Shown piece after piece: positions 34,041 to 42,700 of a stretch of DNA of 64,000 nt (positions within the stretch are counted from its first letter, which is position 1; each line of letters opens with the position of its first letter). The DNA is from Paenibacillus albicereus (GTDB taxonomy: Bacteria > Bacillota > Bacilli > Paenibacillales > Paenibacillaceae). The translations under genes and the position numbers were made by a program. The stretch is taken from assembly GCF_012676905.1 (NCBI RefSeq), contig NZ_CP051428.1, positions 2,442,001-2,506,000 of the forward strand. The letters are read 5' to 3'. A model generated the notes under the pieces. It was not told the origin of the DNA. It ran no database searches and worked only from the letters and a program-made list of their open reading frames with translations.

Positions 34041-34079
34041 AAAGGACGATTCCGCTCTTTCGGAATCGTCCTTTTTTTG
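34041..34079 (+). terminator. Terminator after the arabinofuranosidase unit
   Basis: AAAGGACGATTCCG (34041-34054) pairs with CGGAATCGTCCTTT (34061-34074), followed by further T. Confidence 0.9.
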
Positions 34080-34160
34080 CTGCCGTCCGCCCGGTCTAGC
34101 GCCGCTGCCGTCCGCATAAGCTGACATCAAGGATATCGGCCCCGAAAAGGAGAGACGCGC

Positions 34161-34739
34161 ATGAGCCTGCCCCGAAAACGAATTCCGTCCGGTCCGCTGC
34201 CGGCGTCGGCCCTGTCGCGTGCGGCGGGGGCCATGCTGCCGCTGTACCGGGAGTTCCTCCGCAGCAGGCGATTCGCCGAGCGCTGGTCCGAAGCGGTCCG
34301 AGAGGCGGACCTCGATACGCTCCTCAGGCTGTTGAACCGGTTCGTCCCGCGCGAGGAAGTCCAATCGTTCAGTACGAACGGCATCGGCTTTTTTGTCGAT
34401 CTGCGAGTCCCGCCGCCGCTGGAGCGCTATACGAACGCGACCACGATCGTCCCCGGCACGGCTCAGTTCACCTTCCAGCCGGAAGCGCTGCGGCTGATCA
34501 GCCGCGCCATCGTGCCGCTCTACCGTCGGCTGGCATCGAATCCGTCCTACGCGCGGCTGGTGGCGCTGGCGATCAGCCGAAACGACAACGCGAGACTGAA
34601 GCGCCTCGTGCTGCCCTATGCCCGCAGCCGCTACCTTGCTGGCATCCAGATCGAGAGCTCCGGCTTCGTCTTGAGGTTCAAATTCCCGGGCACCGGTCTC
34701 GTTTATCTGAATGAATTCTTCTACGAGAAGTTCGGCTGA
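34161..34739 (+). CDS. Conserved-looking protein of unknown function
   Basis: A 192-residue protein that I cannot assign. It is basic, with no signal peptide or clear membrane helix. A helical first half (LPLYREFLRSRRFAERWSEA, LLRLLNRFVPREEV) is followed by strand-like segments (GIGFFVDLRVPPPLERYTNA, TTIVPGTAQFTFQPEALRLI) and the end GFVLRFKFPGTGLVYLNEFF. AAAGGAGA before the ATG and codon use like its neighbours argue for a real gene. It faces lexA tail to tail. Presence of a good ribosome site and compact layout are the main support. Confidence 0.7.
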   Translation: MSLPRKRIPSGPLPASALSRAAGAMLPLYREFLRSRRFAERWSEAVREADLDTLLRLLNRFVPREEVQSFSTNGIGFFVDLRVPPPLERYTNATTIVPGTAQFTFQPEALRLISRAIVPLYRRLASNPSYARLVALAISRNDNARLKRLVLPYARSRYLAGIQIESSGFVLRFKFPGTGLVYLNEFFYEKFG

Positions 34740-34776
34740 ACTCCGCGTGGCACCGCGAAAAACAAGAACCTTTGAC

Positions 34777-34807
34777 AAAAAAACGCGCACTCTGTCGGAG
34801 TGCGCGC
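34777..34807 (-). terminator. Terminator of lexA
   Basis: Read on the minus strand: CGCGCACTC arms (34784-34792 and 34798-34806) with a 5-base loop and a seven-T run. Confidence 0.8.
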
Positions 34808-34901
34808 TTCGGTGAATAAGGGCGAAAAAGGCTGGGTAATGAAGGAAACTCGGCACCGTACTCCGCATTCTCGCGCGGGCGGCCGGGAGCGTCGGACAAG
34901 C

Positions 34902-35525
34902 TTAGTGGATGTCCCGGAACAAGCCGATGACCTTGCCGAGGATGCTGACGTTCTTGAGCCGGATCGGCTCCATGGAGGCGTTCTCCGGCTGCAGCCGGAT
35001 GTGGTCCTTCTCCTTGTAGAAGGTCTTGACGGTCGCCTCGTCATCCTCCGTCATGGCGACGACGATGTCGCCGTTCGTCGCGGAAGACTGCTGGCGGACG
35101 ATGACGTAATCGCCGCTATGTATGCCGGCCTCGACCATGCTGTCGCCGATGACGCTGAGCATGAACACGTCGTGATCGCCTACGAAATGAGCGGGAAGCG
35201 GGAAGTACTCCTCGATGTTCTCCGTGGCGGTAATCGGCACGCCGGCCGTAACCTTGCCGACGACCGGAATCTTGCTGACTGCGGTCGGGAAGGGAAGCTC
35301 TGCCGGAGAATCGCCGTCGAGAATCTCGATCGCGCGCGGCTTCGTGGGATCGCGGCGGATCAGGCCTTTCTTCTCCAGGCGGTCGAGATGGCCGTGGACG
35401 GTCGAGCTGGATGCCAGCCCTACCGCTTCGCCGATCTCGCGGACCGAAGGCGGGTATCCCTTGTCGCGGACTTCGTTTTTGATGAAGTCGAGAATCGCCT
35501 GCTGGCGGTTGGACACTTTAGACAT
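34902..35525 (-). CDS. lexA: SOS repressor LexA
   Basis: A 207-residue repressor-protease. The winged helix holds [20 protein letters not shown] and [16 protein letters not shown]. The self-cleavage site is Ala94-Gly95 (KVTAGVP), the catalytic Ser129 is in IGDSMVEAG and Lys167 in EATVKTFYK. All are intact. RecA filaments trigger cleavage after DNA damage. The ATG at 35525 has GGAG 8 bases upstream; a GTG three codons earlier is not needed. LexA-like boxes overlap its own promoter, so it should repress itself. Confidence 0.96.
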   Translation of the reverse strand: MSKVSNRQQAILDFIKNEVRDKGYPPSVREIGEAVGLASSSTVHGHLDRLEKKGLIRRDPTKPRAIEILDGDSPAELPFPTAVSKIPVVGKVTAGVPITATENIEEYFPLPAHFVGDHDVFMLSVIGDSMVEAGIHSGDYVIVRQQSSATNGDIVVAMTEDDEATVKTFYKEKDHIRLQPENASMEPIRLKNVSILGKVIGLFRDIH

Positions 35526-35572
35526 CGCACTCACTCCAGAATTAGATATAGTAGACCAGCTTGTTTTTCAAA

Positions 35573-35601
35573 AGTATACCACAGAACCCGAGTTCGTACA
35601 A
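35573..35601 (-). promoter_or_regulatory. lexA promoter
   Basis: On the minus strand, TTGTAC (35596-35601), a 17-base spacer, TATACT (35573-35578), with an extended -10 TG. A LexA-like box fills the spacer. Confidence 0.75.
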
Positions 35602-35719
35602 ACATAAGTTCGAGAAACAGCTGTTCGCCCGGCCGATCGCAGCGAAGGGAACAAATGTTCCAAAATGCCGTTGACGGAAACAAGCGTTCGTGCTAATCTG
35701 ATGCCAGAACAAATGTTTG
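35583..35719. promoter_or_regulatory. Six LexA-like boxes between lexA and yneA
   Basis: Each has the CGAAC-N4-GTTCG plan with one or two departures: 35583-35596, 35599-35612, 35614-35627, 35648-35661, 35677-35690 and 35706-35719. The first two cover the lexA promoter; the last two cover the yneA spacer and start. They should give tight SOS control of both genes. Confidence 0.75.
35671..35699 (+). promoter_or_regulatory. yneA promoter
   Basis: TTGACG (35671-35676), 17 bases, TAATCT (35694-35699). A LexA-like box occupies the spacer and another begins at the likely start of transcription. Confidence 0.7.
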
Positions 35720-35732
35720 GGGAGTGGATATC

Positions 35733-36209
35733 ATGTTGACGTTATCGGGATACAGCAGTCCAAAACGAGTCGGGTCGTTGCCTGCGGCCGACGGGCTCTC
35801 GCCCATGAACGGACCGGTCCGCCGCACTTCGAGCCGGATCCGGCGCGGTTCCCTTTCCGGTACGGCCTTGCAGCGAGCCGAGACGCGCCTGGGGCGAGCT
35901 GCGTCCCGTCCCTTCCCCGCAAGGCTTTCGCGCCGGCTGATGCCCTGGGCCGTGTCGGGACTGCTGCTGCTCCTGCTTCTCGTCAGCCTCTGGGGCGTCG
36001 GCGGCGCCGAAGGAGCGGAGATCGCTCCTGCTCGCCCGGGAGAGGACACGGTGACCGTCACCGCAGGGGATACGCTGTGGTCGATCGCATCGGCCCACGG
36101 GATCGCGGACGATACCCGAGAGGGCGTCTATCGCCTCCAGAAGCGCAATGGACTTTCCTCCCCGTCCATTGAGCCCGGCGACACGCTCATCATTCCGGCC
36201 TCGCGCTGA
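35733..36209 (+). CDS. yneA: SOS-induced LysM membrane protein, YneA-like cell division suppressor
   Basis: A 158-residue protein. A basic cytoplasmic part of ~70 residues (RRTSSRIRRGSLSGTALQRA) leads to one membrane helix (MPWAVSGLLLLLLLVSLWGV) and an outer LysM domain (VTVTAGDTLWSIASAHGIAD, LQKRNGLSSPSIEPGDTLII). Bacillus YneA has the same helix plus LysM plan and is divergent from lexA; it blocks division during SOS. The N-terminal part is longer here. GGGGAG lies 8 bases before the ATG; a GTG at 35724 overlaps that site. The assignment relies on position and domain plan. Confidence 0.82.
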   Translation: MLTLSGYSSPKRVGSLPAADGLSPMNGPVRRTSSRIRRGSLSGTALQRAETRLGRAASRPFPARLSRRLMPWAVSGLLLLLLLVSLWGVGGAEGAEIAPARPGEDTVTVTAGDTLWSIASAHGIADDTREGVYRLQKRNGLSSPSIEPGDTLIIPASR

Positions 36210-36261
36210 ACTTCGGCCCGCATGCGGCCTTTTCTATCGACAGCCATAGATTGTTCTCTTC

Positions 36262-36300
36262 AGCCCTCCGGCCTCGGCCCGAGGGCCGGGCTGCTTTCTT
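36262..36300 (+). terminator. Possible terminator after yneA
   Basis: AGCCC (36262-36266) and GGGCT (36288-36292) enclose a second stem with a bulge; a T-rich stretch follows. It is weaker than most here. Confidence 0.4.
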
Positions 36301-36370
36301 GACATGTGTTCCCTCATCGTTCAAAGTGAGAAGGAACCGCATTTTCGGCTGAGGGGGGGAGGAATCGGAA

Positions 36371-36559
36371 GTGGATATCAATGCGCTGATCAACCGGATC
36401 AACGAGCTGTCCCGCAAGGATAAGACGATCGGACTCACGCCCGATGAAGTCATAGAGCGCACACGCCTGCGCAAGGATTATTTGGATAATTTCAAGCGCA
36501 ATTTCAGGCAGCAGCTGGACAGCATCGAGTGGACCGACGAGCCGAAAAAGGAGGAGTAG
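36371..36559 (+). CDS. DUF896 family protein (YnzC-like)
   Basis: A 62-residue helical protein. MDINALINRINELSRKDKT, GLTPDEVIERTRLRKDYLDN and FKRNFRQQLDSIEW are nearly the whole DUF896 pattern. In Bacillus, ynzC is in the yneA SOS operon with yneB between; here yneB is absent. The GTG start follows GGAGG by 8 bases. Its function is unknown. The aldo/keto reductase gene starts two bases after its stop, so they may be co-transcribed. Confidence 0.88.
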   Translation: MDINALINRINELSRKDKTIGLTPDEVIERTRLRKDYLDNFKRNFRQQLDSIEWTDEPKKEE

Positions 36560-36561
36560 CG

Positions 36562-37560
36562 ATGGAATACCGTCTGCTCGGCCGGAGCGGGCTGGCTGTC
36601 TCCGAGCTGTGCCTCGGCACAATGACGTTCGGCCATACGGCGACGGATGCCGACAGCGAGCGCATGATCGAGGAGTTCCGGGAACGGGGAGGGAACTTCA
36701 TCGATACCGCCAACGTATACGTCCAGGGCCGCTCGGAAGAAATCGTAGGCAGGACGATCAAGCCGTATCGCGACGAGATCGTGCTCGCGACCAAGGTGAG
36801 GATGCGGACCGAGACCCATGTCAACGGCGTCGGCCTGTCCCGCAAGCATATCGTGCAGAACGTGGAGGCGAGCCTGAAGCGGCTCGGCACGGACTATATC
36901 GATCTCTACCAAGTGCATGTCTGGGACCGCCTTACTCCGCTCGAGGAGACGCTGCGGGCGCTCGACGATCTGGTCGCCTCGGGCAAGGTGCGCTACATCG
37001 GCTGCTCCAACTACCTCGCTTGGCAGATGATGAAGGCGCTGTCCATCAGCGATGCGAGAGGCTGGTCGCGGTTCGTCAGCGTGCAGCCTCAATACAGCCT
37101 CGCCTGCCGCGACATCGAGCGCGAGCTGCTGTCGCTGTGCCTGGAGGAGAACGTCGGCATCATTCCTTGGGCGCCGCTTGGGGGAGGCTTTCTGACCGGC
37201 CGGTACGGCCAGGACAAGCCCTCCGAAGGCCGGCTGTCCCGTCCATCGGGAGAAAGCGCCTGGGAGCTGCGGGCGACCGAACGCAACTTCGCGATCCTGG
37301 ACAAGCTCCGGCACATCGCCGAGGCGGCGGGACGGACTCCGGCCCAGACGGCGCTGCGCTGGCTCGCGCAGGCGCCAGGAGTCGTCTCGCCGATCTTCGG
37401 CGCCAGCACGCTGGAGCAGTTCCGCGACAACATGGGAGCCGCAGGCTGGTCGCTTCCGGCCGACGCCTGGGCGGAGCTGGACGAGGCGAGCCGCCTGCCG
37501 GACGATTACCCGACCCGCTTCATCCGCAAGTTCGACCGCGACCTCGCCGCGGCCGAATGA
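36562..37560 (+). CDS. Aldo/keto reductase
   Basis: A 332-residue NADPH-dependent oxidoreductase. The catalytic tetrad is visible: Asp and Tyr in NFIDTANVYVQGRSEEIVG, Lys in VLATKVRM and His in DLYQVHVWD. The NADPH-binding end (GASTLEQFRDNM) and GLSRKHIVQNVEASLKRLGT are typical of the AKR potassium-channel-beta-like group. AGGAGGAG lies 6-12 bases before the ATG. The physiological substrate is not known. Confidence 0.9.
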   Translation: MEYRLLGRSGLAVSELCLGTMTFGHTATDADSERMIEEFRERGGNFIDTANVYVQGRSEEIVGRTIKPYRDEIVLATKVRMRTETHVNGVGLSRKHIVQNVEASLKRLGTDYIDLYQVHVWDRLTPLEETLRALDDLVASGKVRYIGCSNYLAWQMMKALSISDARGWSRFVSVQPQYSLACRDIERELLSLCLEENVGIIPWAPLGGGFLTGRYGQDKPSEGRLSRPSGESAWELRATERNFAILDKLRHIAEAAGRTPAQTALRWLAQAPGVVSPIFGASTLEQFRDNMGAAGWSLPADAWAELDEASRLPDDYPTRFIRKFDRDLAAAE

Positions 37561-37561
37561 C

Positions 37562-37588
37562 CCGTCCGCCCCTACTGCGGACGGTTTT
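37562..37588 (+). terminator. Short terminator after the aldo/keto reductase gene
   Basis: CCGTCCGC (37562-37569), seven-base loop, GCGGACGG (37577-37584), TTTT. Confidence 0.6.
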
Positions 37589-37624
37589 GATCCAGCCCAC
37601 ACTTCATAATGGAGGTTATCCGAT

Positions 37625-38149
37625 TTGTCACGCTCCTGGGAACGCAAGGTGCGCCGTAACTCGGCGCAGCTCAATCAGAAATTGAAAAAAAGCGGCATCG
37701 ATCCGATGGCCGCGAAAGGCCCTTCGGCCAGCTCGTCTTTGACGATGCGCTTCAAGGGCCGCAACTTCATCTCGCCGATCCTGCTGCTGCTGTTCGTCGG
37801 CGCCTACGCGATGCTGATGCCGATGCAGGAGCAGGAAGGCAGCAGCGAGGCGATGAACTGGTTCGTCGTTGCCGCCTACGCCTTCCTGGCGCTGATGTTC
37901 TTCCTGCGGCGCCCGTACCTGCAAGTCGGTCCGGATCACGTGCAGACGCGGCGCATGCTCGGAGACAAGAGGCTCGGCAAAGATGAGATCAAGGGAATCA
38001 CGGTGCAGAAGGGCTATGTCATCATCCAGCCGGCCAAAGGAGGCAACTGGGTGTTTTCGCGCGTGATGAACCGCTATCCGGTCGAGCGGATGGGCGAGCG
38101 GCTGGAGAAGCTTGCGGCGGCTCACGGCATTCCATTCCAAAAAAGCTAG
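37625..38149 (+). CDS. Two-helix membrane protein of unknown function
   Basis: A 174-residue protein. A basic head (SRSWERKVRRNSAQLNQKLK) leads to two membrane helices (FISPILLLLFVGAYAMLMPM and NWFVVAAYAFLALMFFL) and a cytoplasmic end with a pleckstrin-like strand pattern (YLQVGPDHVQTRRMLGDKRL, KDEIKGITVQKGYVII). I do not recognise the family. The TTG start is supported by GGAGGTTA 7 bases upstream. A HAD gene follows 39 bases later. Confidence 0.7.
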   Translation: MSRSWERKVRRNSAQLNQKLKKSGIDPMAAKGPSASSSLTMRFKGRNFISPILLLLFVGAYAMLMPMQEQEGSSEAMNWFVVAAYAFLALMFFLRRPYLQVGPDHVQTRRMLGDKRLGKDEIKGITVQKGYVIIQPAKGGNWVFSRVMNRYPVERMGERLEKLAAAHGIPFQKS

Positions 38150-38188
38150 GCAGAGAGATTTCGGACGAGAGTCGGGGGGAGACGGATG

Positions 38189-38974
38189 ATGGCGAAACAA
38201 GCGGTTCTATTCGATTTGGACGATACGCTGCTTTGGGACGACCGCAGCGTGAAAGAGGCTTTCCGCGCGACATGCGAGCTTGCCGAGGCGAGACGGGGCA
38301 CGGACCCGGACCGCCTCGAGCATGAGGTGAGGGAAGCGGCACGGGAGCTGTACAGCTCCTTCGAGACGTTCGAGTTCACCAAAAGCATCGGAATCAACCC
38401 GTTCGAAGGGCTGTGGGCCCGTTTCAGCGGCGGCGAGCACGAGTCGTTCCGCAAGCTGGAGCAGCTCGCGCCGGGATACCGCAAGGAAGCGTGGACGCGC
38501 GGCCTGGCTGCGCTCGGCGTCGACGATCCGGAGCTCGGAGCCGAGCTGGCGGAGACGTTTCCCGAGGAGCGGCGCAAGCGCCCGATCGTGTACGAAGAGA
38601 CGTTCGAGGTGCTGGACGCGCTCAAGGGCAAGTACAAACTGCTGCTGCTGACGAACGGGACGCCGGACTTGCAAGAGGAGAAGCTGCTCGGCGTGCCGGA
38701 GCTTTCGCCCTATTTCGACGAGATCGTCATCAGCGGGAGCTTCGGCATCGGCAAGCCGGACGCCAGCCTGTTCCGCCATGCGCTCGAGCTCATCGGCGTG
38801 CAGCCGGAGAATGCGGTCATGGTCGGCGACAAGCTGACGACGGACATTCTCGGCGCGAATACGATCGGCATGACGAGCATCTGGGTCAACCGCGACGGCA
38901 AGTCGCGCACGGACGAGATCGTGCCCGATCATGAGATTACCCGGCTCGACCAGCTGCTGCAGCTGCTCGGCTGA
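38189..38974 (+). CDS. HAD family hydrolase (YsaA-like)
   Basis: A 261-residue phosphatase of the HAD-IA type. Motif I is AVLFDLDDTLLWDD with both catalytic Asp, motif II is LLLLTNGTPD, the Lys is in SFGIGKPDASLF, and motif IV is VMVGDKLTTDILGANTIGM. A helical cap lies between motifs I and II. The substrate is unknown; sugar or nucleotide phosphates are usual. GGGGGGAG lies 7 bases before the second of two adjacent ATG codons, so 38189 is preferred over 38186. Confidence 0.88.
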   Translation: MAKQAVLFDLDDTLLWDDRSVKEAFRATCELAEARRGTDPDRLEHEVREAARELYSSFETFEFTKSIGINPFEGLWARFSGGEHESFRKLEQLAPGYRKEAWTRGLAALGVDDPELGAELAETFPEERRKRPIVYEETFEVLDALKGKYKLLLLTNGTPDLQEEKLLGVPELSPYFDEIVISGSFGIGKPDASLFRHALELIGVQPENAVMVGDKLTTDILGANTIGMTSIWVNRDGKSRTDEIVPDHEITRLDQLLQLLG

Positions 38975-38991
38975 GAGGGAATTGTCCGACA

Positions 38992-39036
38992 CGACAAAAG
39001 CACCTGCCTCCTAAAGGAGCAGGTGCTTTTGTCATG
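38992..39036. terminator. Bidirectional terminator between HAD gene and mtnD
   Basis: AAAAGCACCTGC (38997-39008) pairs with GCAGGTGCTTTT (39019-39030); the stem extends outward. A and T runs flank both sides. Confidence 0.85.
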
Positions 39037-39057
39037 TCGCTCGCTCAGTGGGAGCGG

Positions 39058-39600
39058 TCAGGCCTTTTGGAACTCGGGATCGGCATAGTCATGCGCAATC
39101 CAGCCGTCCTTTTCGATGAAGAGCCGCACGGCGACGATTTGGCGGTTGTCCATCAGCGTGAAGAAATGAGGCTTGTTCTCCGGAACGGAGATGACGTCGC
39201 CGGCGCTGAGCTCGACGTCGAAGTAGCCGACATCATCCGTGCCCTTGATGATGAAGATGCCTCGGCCGGCCGTGATGGCGCGGATCTCGTCCTCGGTATG
39301 CGTATGCACGTTCTCGAACTTGGCGAGCAGATCCTCGATGTTCGGCGTCGCCTCGGACAGCGTGATGATGTCCCAGATCTGGTAGCCCCGGCGGCTCGCC
39401 AGATCGCGGATTTCGACATCATACGTTTCGAGGATGCGGGCCTTCTCCTCGTCGGTCAGGACGAATTTCTCGCGCAGCGGCTCTTCAAGCTTGTCTGGAT
39501 TCCAATGCTCGTACAGCACTTCCTGCGAATCCAAAAAGGCTTTGACCTGCTCCTCGCCGGTGATGCGTTCATCCGTGTTGCGGATGCGAATTTCAGCCAT
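39058..39600 (-). CDS. mtnD: Acireductone dioxygenase MtnD
   Basis: A 180-residue cupin of the methionine salvage pathway. The metal ligands are in NVHTHTEDEIRAI (His, His, Glu) and NKPHFFTLMD (His). It oxidises acireductone to the keto acid precursor of methionine when it holds iron. The ATG at 39600 follows AGAGGG. It stands alone, away from other mtn genes, and diverges from metH, so both methionine routes share one intergenic region. I see no S-box riboswitch. Confidence 0.93.
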   Translation of the reverse strand: MAEIRIRNTDERITGEEQVKAFLDSQEVLYEHWNPDKLEEPLREKFVLTDEEKARILETYDVEIRDLASRRGYQIWDIITLSEATPNIEDLLAKFENVHTHTEDEIRAITAGRGIFIIKGTDDVGYFDVELSAGDVISVPENKPHFFTLMDNRQIVAVRLFIEKDGWIAHDYADPEFQKA

Positions 39601-39652
39601 GTCCAATTCCCTCTTTTCCTATTGGTATGTATTGATTAGGCTTATACCCTCT

Positions 39653-39681
39653 ATTATAAATCAACTTTCAGAGCTTGTCGA
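39653..39681 (-). promoter_or_regulatory. mtnD promoter
   Basis: On the minus strand, TCGACA (39676-39681), a 17-base spacer and TATAAT (39653-39658). Confidence 0.65.
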
Positions 39682-39709
39682 TGACACTCGCCTCTTCTTC
39701 TGCTACACT
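39681..39709 (+). promoter_or_regulatory. metH promoter
   Basis: ATGACA (39681-39686), 17 bases, TACACT (39704-39709) with extended -10 TG. It starts where the mtnD -35 box ends, so the two polymerases would compete. Confidence 0.6.
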
Positions 39710-39745
39710 AAAAGGTAATGATTTTGGGGGGAAGGGTGTAGAGAA

Positions 39746-42700
39746 TTGTCGAAGCCGACTTTGCATGAAATGCTGGAAAAGCGCATCCTGATTATGGACG
39801 GAGCCATGGGCACGATGATCCAGCAGGCGGACCTCCGCCCCGAGGATTTTGGCGGCGAGGAGCTCGACGGCTGCAACGAGATGCTCGTGCTGACGCGACC
39901 GGACGTCATCCGGTCCATTCATGAGGAATACCTCGAAGCGGGAGCGGACCTGATCGAGACGAACACGTTCGGAGGCGCCAGCATCGTGCTGGCCGAGTAC
40001 GATATCCCCGAGAAGGCGCGCGAGATCAATCTGGCCGCCGCCCGGATCGCTCGCCAGGCCGCGGACCGATACAGTACGCCCGAGCATCCGCGCTTCGTCG
40101 TCGGGGCAATCGGACCTACGACAAAAACGCTGTCGGTGACCGGCGGCGTCACCTTCGACGGCCTCGTCGACAGCTACCGCGAGCAGGCGCTTGCGCTGAT
40201 CGAGGGCGGCGTCGACGCGATGCTGCTGGAGACGAGCCAGGATACGCTCAACGTCAAGGCCGGCAGCATCGCCATCCGCCAGGCGTACGAGCAGGCGGGC
40301 GTGAAGCTGCCGCTCATGATCTCCGGCACGATCGAGCCGATGGGCACGACGCTGGCCGGACAGAACATCGAGTCGTTCTACATCTCGCTGGAGCATCTGG
40401 AGCCGATCTCGATCGGCCTCAACTGCGCGACGGGACCGGAGTTCATGCGGGATCACATCCGCACGCTGAGCGACATCTCCCATGCGGCGATCAGCTGTTA
40501 TCCGAACGCCGGCCTTCCCGACGAGAACGGCCAGTACCACGAGTCGCCGCAGTCGCTTGCGCTCAAGATGGGCGCTTTCGCCGAGCGCGGCTGGCTCAAC
40601 ATCGCCGGCGGCTGCTGCGGCACGACGCCGGCGCATATCCGCGCGCTGGCGGAGACGATGGCGGGCTACGCCCCTCGGCAGCGCCAGGGCTCGCACGCTC
40701 CGGCCGTATCCGGCATCGAGACCGTTTACATCGAGCCGGACAACCGGCCGTACATGGTCGGCGAGCGCACGAACGTGCTCGGCTCCCGCAAGTTCAAGCG
40801 GCTGATCGTCGAGGGCAAGTACGAGGAAGCGGCGGAAATCGCCCGCGCCCAGGTCAAGAAAGGCGCGCATGTCATCGACGTCTGCCTGCAGGACCCGGAT
40901 CGGGACGAAAGCGAGGACATGCGGCGCTTTCTGGAGATCGTCGTCAAGCTCGTCAAGGCTCCGCTCGTCATCGATACGACCGATCCGGCCGTCATCGAGC
41001 TGTCGCTCAAATACTCGCAAGGCAAGGCGATCATCAACTCGATCAACCTCGAGGACGGCGAGGAGAAATTCGAGGCGGTCGTGCCGATCCTCCATAAGTA
41101 CGGCGCTGCCGTCGTGGTCGGAACGATCGACGAGCGCGGCCAGGCGATCAAGCGGGAGGACAAGCTGGCCGTCGCGCAGCGCTCCTACGACCTGCTCGTC
41201 GGCAAGTACGGCTTGCAGCCGGAGGACATCATCTTCGACCCGCTCATGTTCCCGGTCGGCACCGGCGACGAGCAGTACGTCGGCTCCGCCGAGGAGACGG
41301 TCGAAGGCATCCGGCTCATCAAGCAGGCGATGCCGCGCTGCCATACGATCCTCGGCATCAGCAACATCAGCTTCGGCTTGCCGGAGGCCGGCCGCGAGGT
41401 GCTGAACTCCGTCTATTTGTACGAGTGCACCAAAGCGGGCCTCGACTACGCGATCGTCAATACGGAGAAGCTCGAGCGCTATGCTTCGATCCCCGAGCAT
41501 GAGCGCAAGCTGGCGGAGGATCTCATCTACCGGACGAGCGACGAGACGCTCGCCGCCTTCGTCGCCGCTTTCCGCGAGAAGAAGGTCGAGAAGAAAGAGA
41601 AGACGTCGAGCCTGCCGCTGGAGGAGCGCCTCGCCTCCTACGTGGTGGAGGGCACCAAGGAAGGGCTGCTCGCCGACCTGGACGAGGCGCTGCTCAAGCA
41701 GTCTCCGCTCGAGATCATCAACGGTCCGCTCATGAAGGGCATGGACGAGGTCGGCCGGCTGTTCAACAACAACGAGCTGATCGTAGCCGAGGTTCTTCAG
41801 AGCGCGGAGGTGATGAAGGCGTCGGTCGCCCATCTGGAGCCCTTCATGGAAAAGAACGAGTCGTCGGTCAAGGGCAAGATCATCCTGGCGACCGTCAAGG
41901 GCGACGTGCACGACATCGGCAAGAACCTCGTCGAGATTATTCTTGCCAATAACGGGTATCATATCGTGAACCTGGGCATCAAGGTGCCGCCGGACCAGCT
42001 GATCGAAGCGCAGCGCCGGGAAAAGGCCGATGCGATCGGACTCTCCGGCCTGCTCGTCAAGTCGGCCCAGCAGATGGTCCTTACCGCGCAGGATCTGCGC
42101 AATGCCGAGATCGACGTGCCGATCCTCGTCGGAGGCGCGGCGCTCACCCGCAAGTTTACGAAAACGCGGATAAGCCCGGAATACGACGGCCTCGTCCTGT
42201 ATGCCAAGGATGCGATGGACGGCCTCGACATCGCCAACAAGCTGATGAACAAGGAGCACCGGGCGGCGCTCGAAGCCGAGCATGCCGAGCAAAAGGCATC
42301 CGGAGCGGTGGCCGTCGAGGACAAGCCGCAGCTGCCGCAGCTGACGCGGGCAGTCCGCAGCAAAATCTCGCAGCACGCGCCGGTGTTCGTGCCGCCCGAT
42401 TTGAACCGCCATATCCTCCGCAGCGTGCCGATCCCGCAGATCGTGCCTTACGTGAACATGCAAATGCTGCTTGGCCATCACCTCGGCGTGCGCGGCAAGG
42501 TCGAGGAGCTGCTTGCGCAGCGGGACGAAAAGGTCGTCGCGCTCAAGGAAACCGTCGACGGCATTTTGGCCGAGGCGGCAAGGGACGGCATCATCCAGGC
42601 CCATGGCATGTACCGCTTCTTCCCGGCGCAGTCGGACGGCGACGAGATCGTCATCTACGATCCGCAGGACAAAGGGACGGTGCTGAAGCGCTTCCGCTTC

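Noticed and set aside
33860-34099. Small open frame across the DUF6171-like gene and its terminator
   Set aside because: It overlaps a better-supported gene in another frame and runs through the terminator hairpin.
39601-39745. SAM (S-box) riboswitch before mtnD or metH
   Set aside because: The predicted leaders are about 30-50 bases and I see no S-box core or terminator there.
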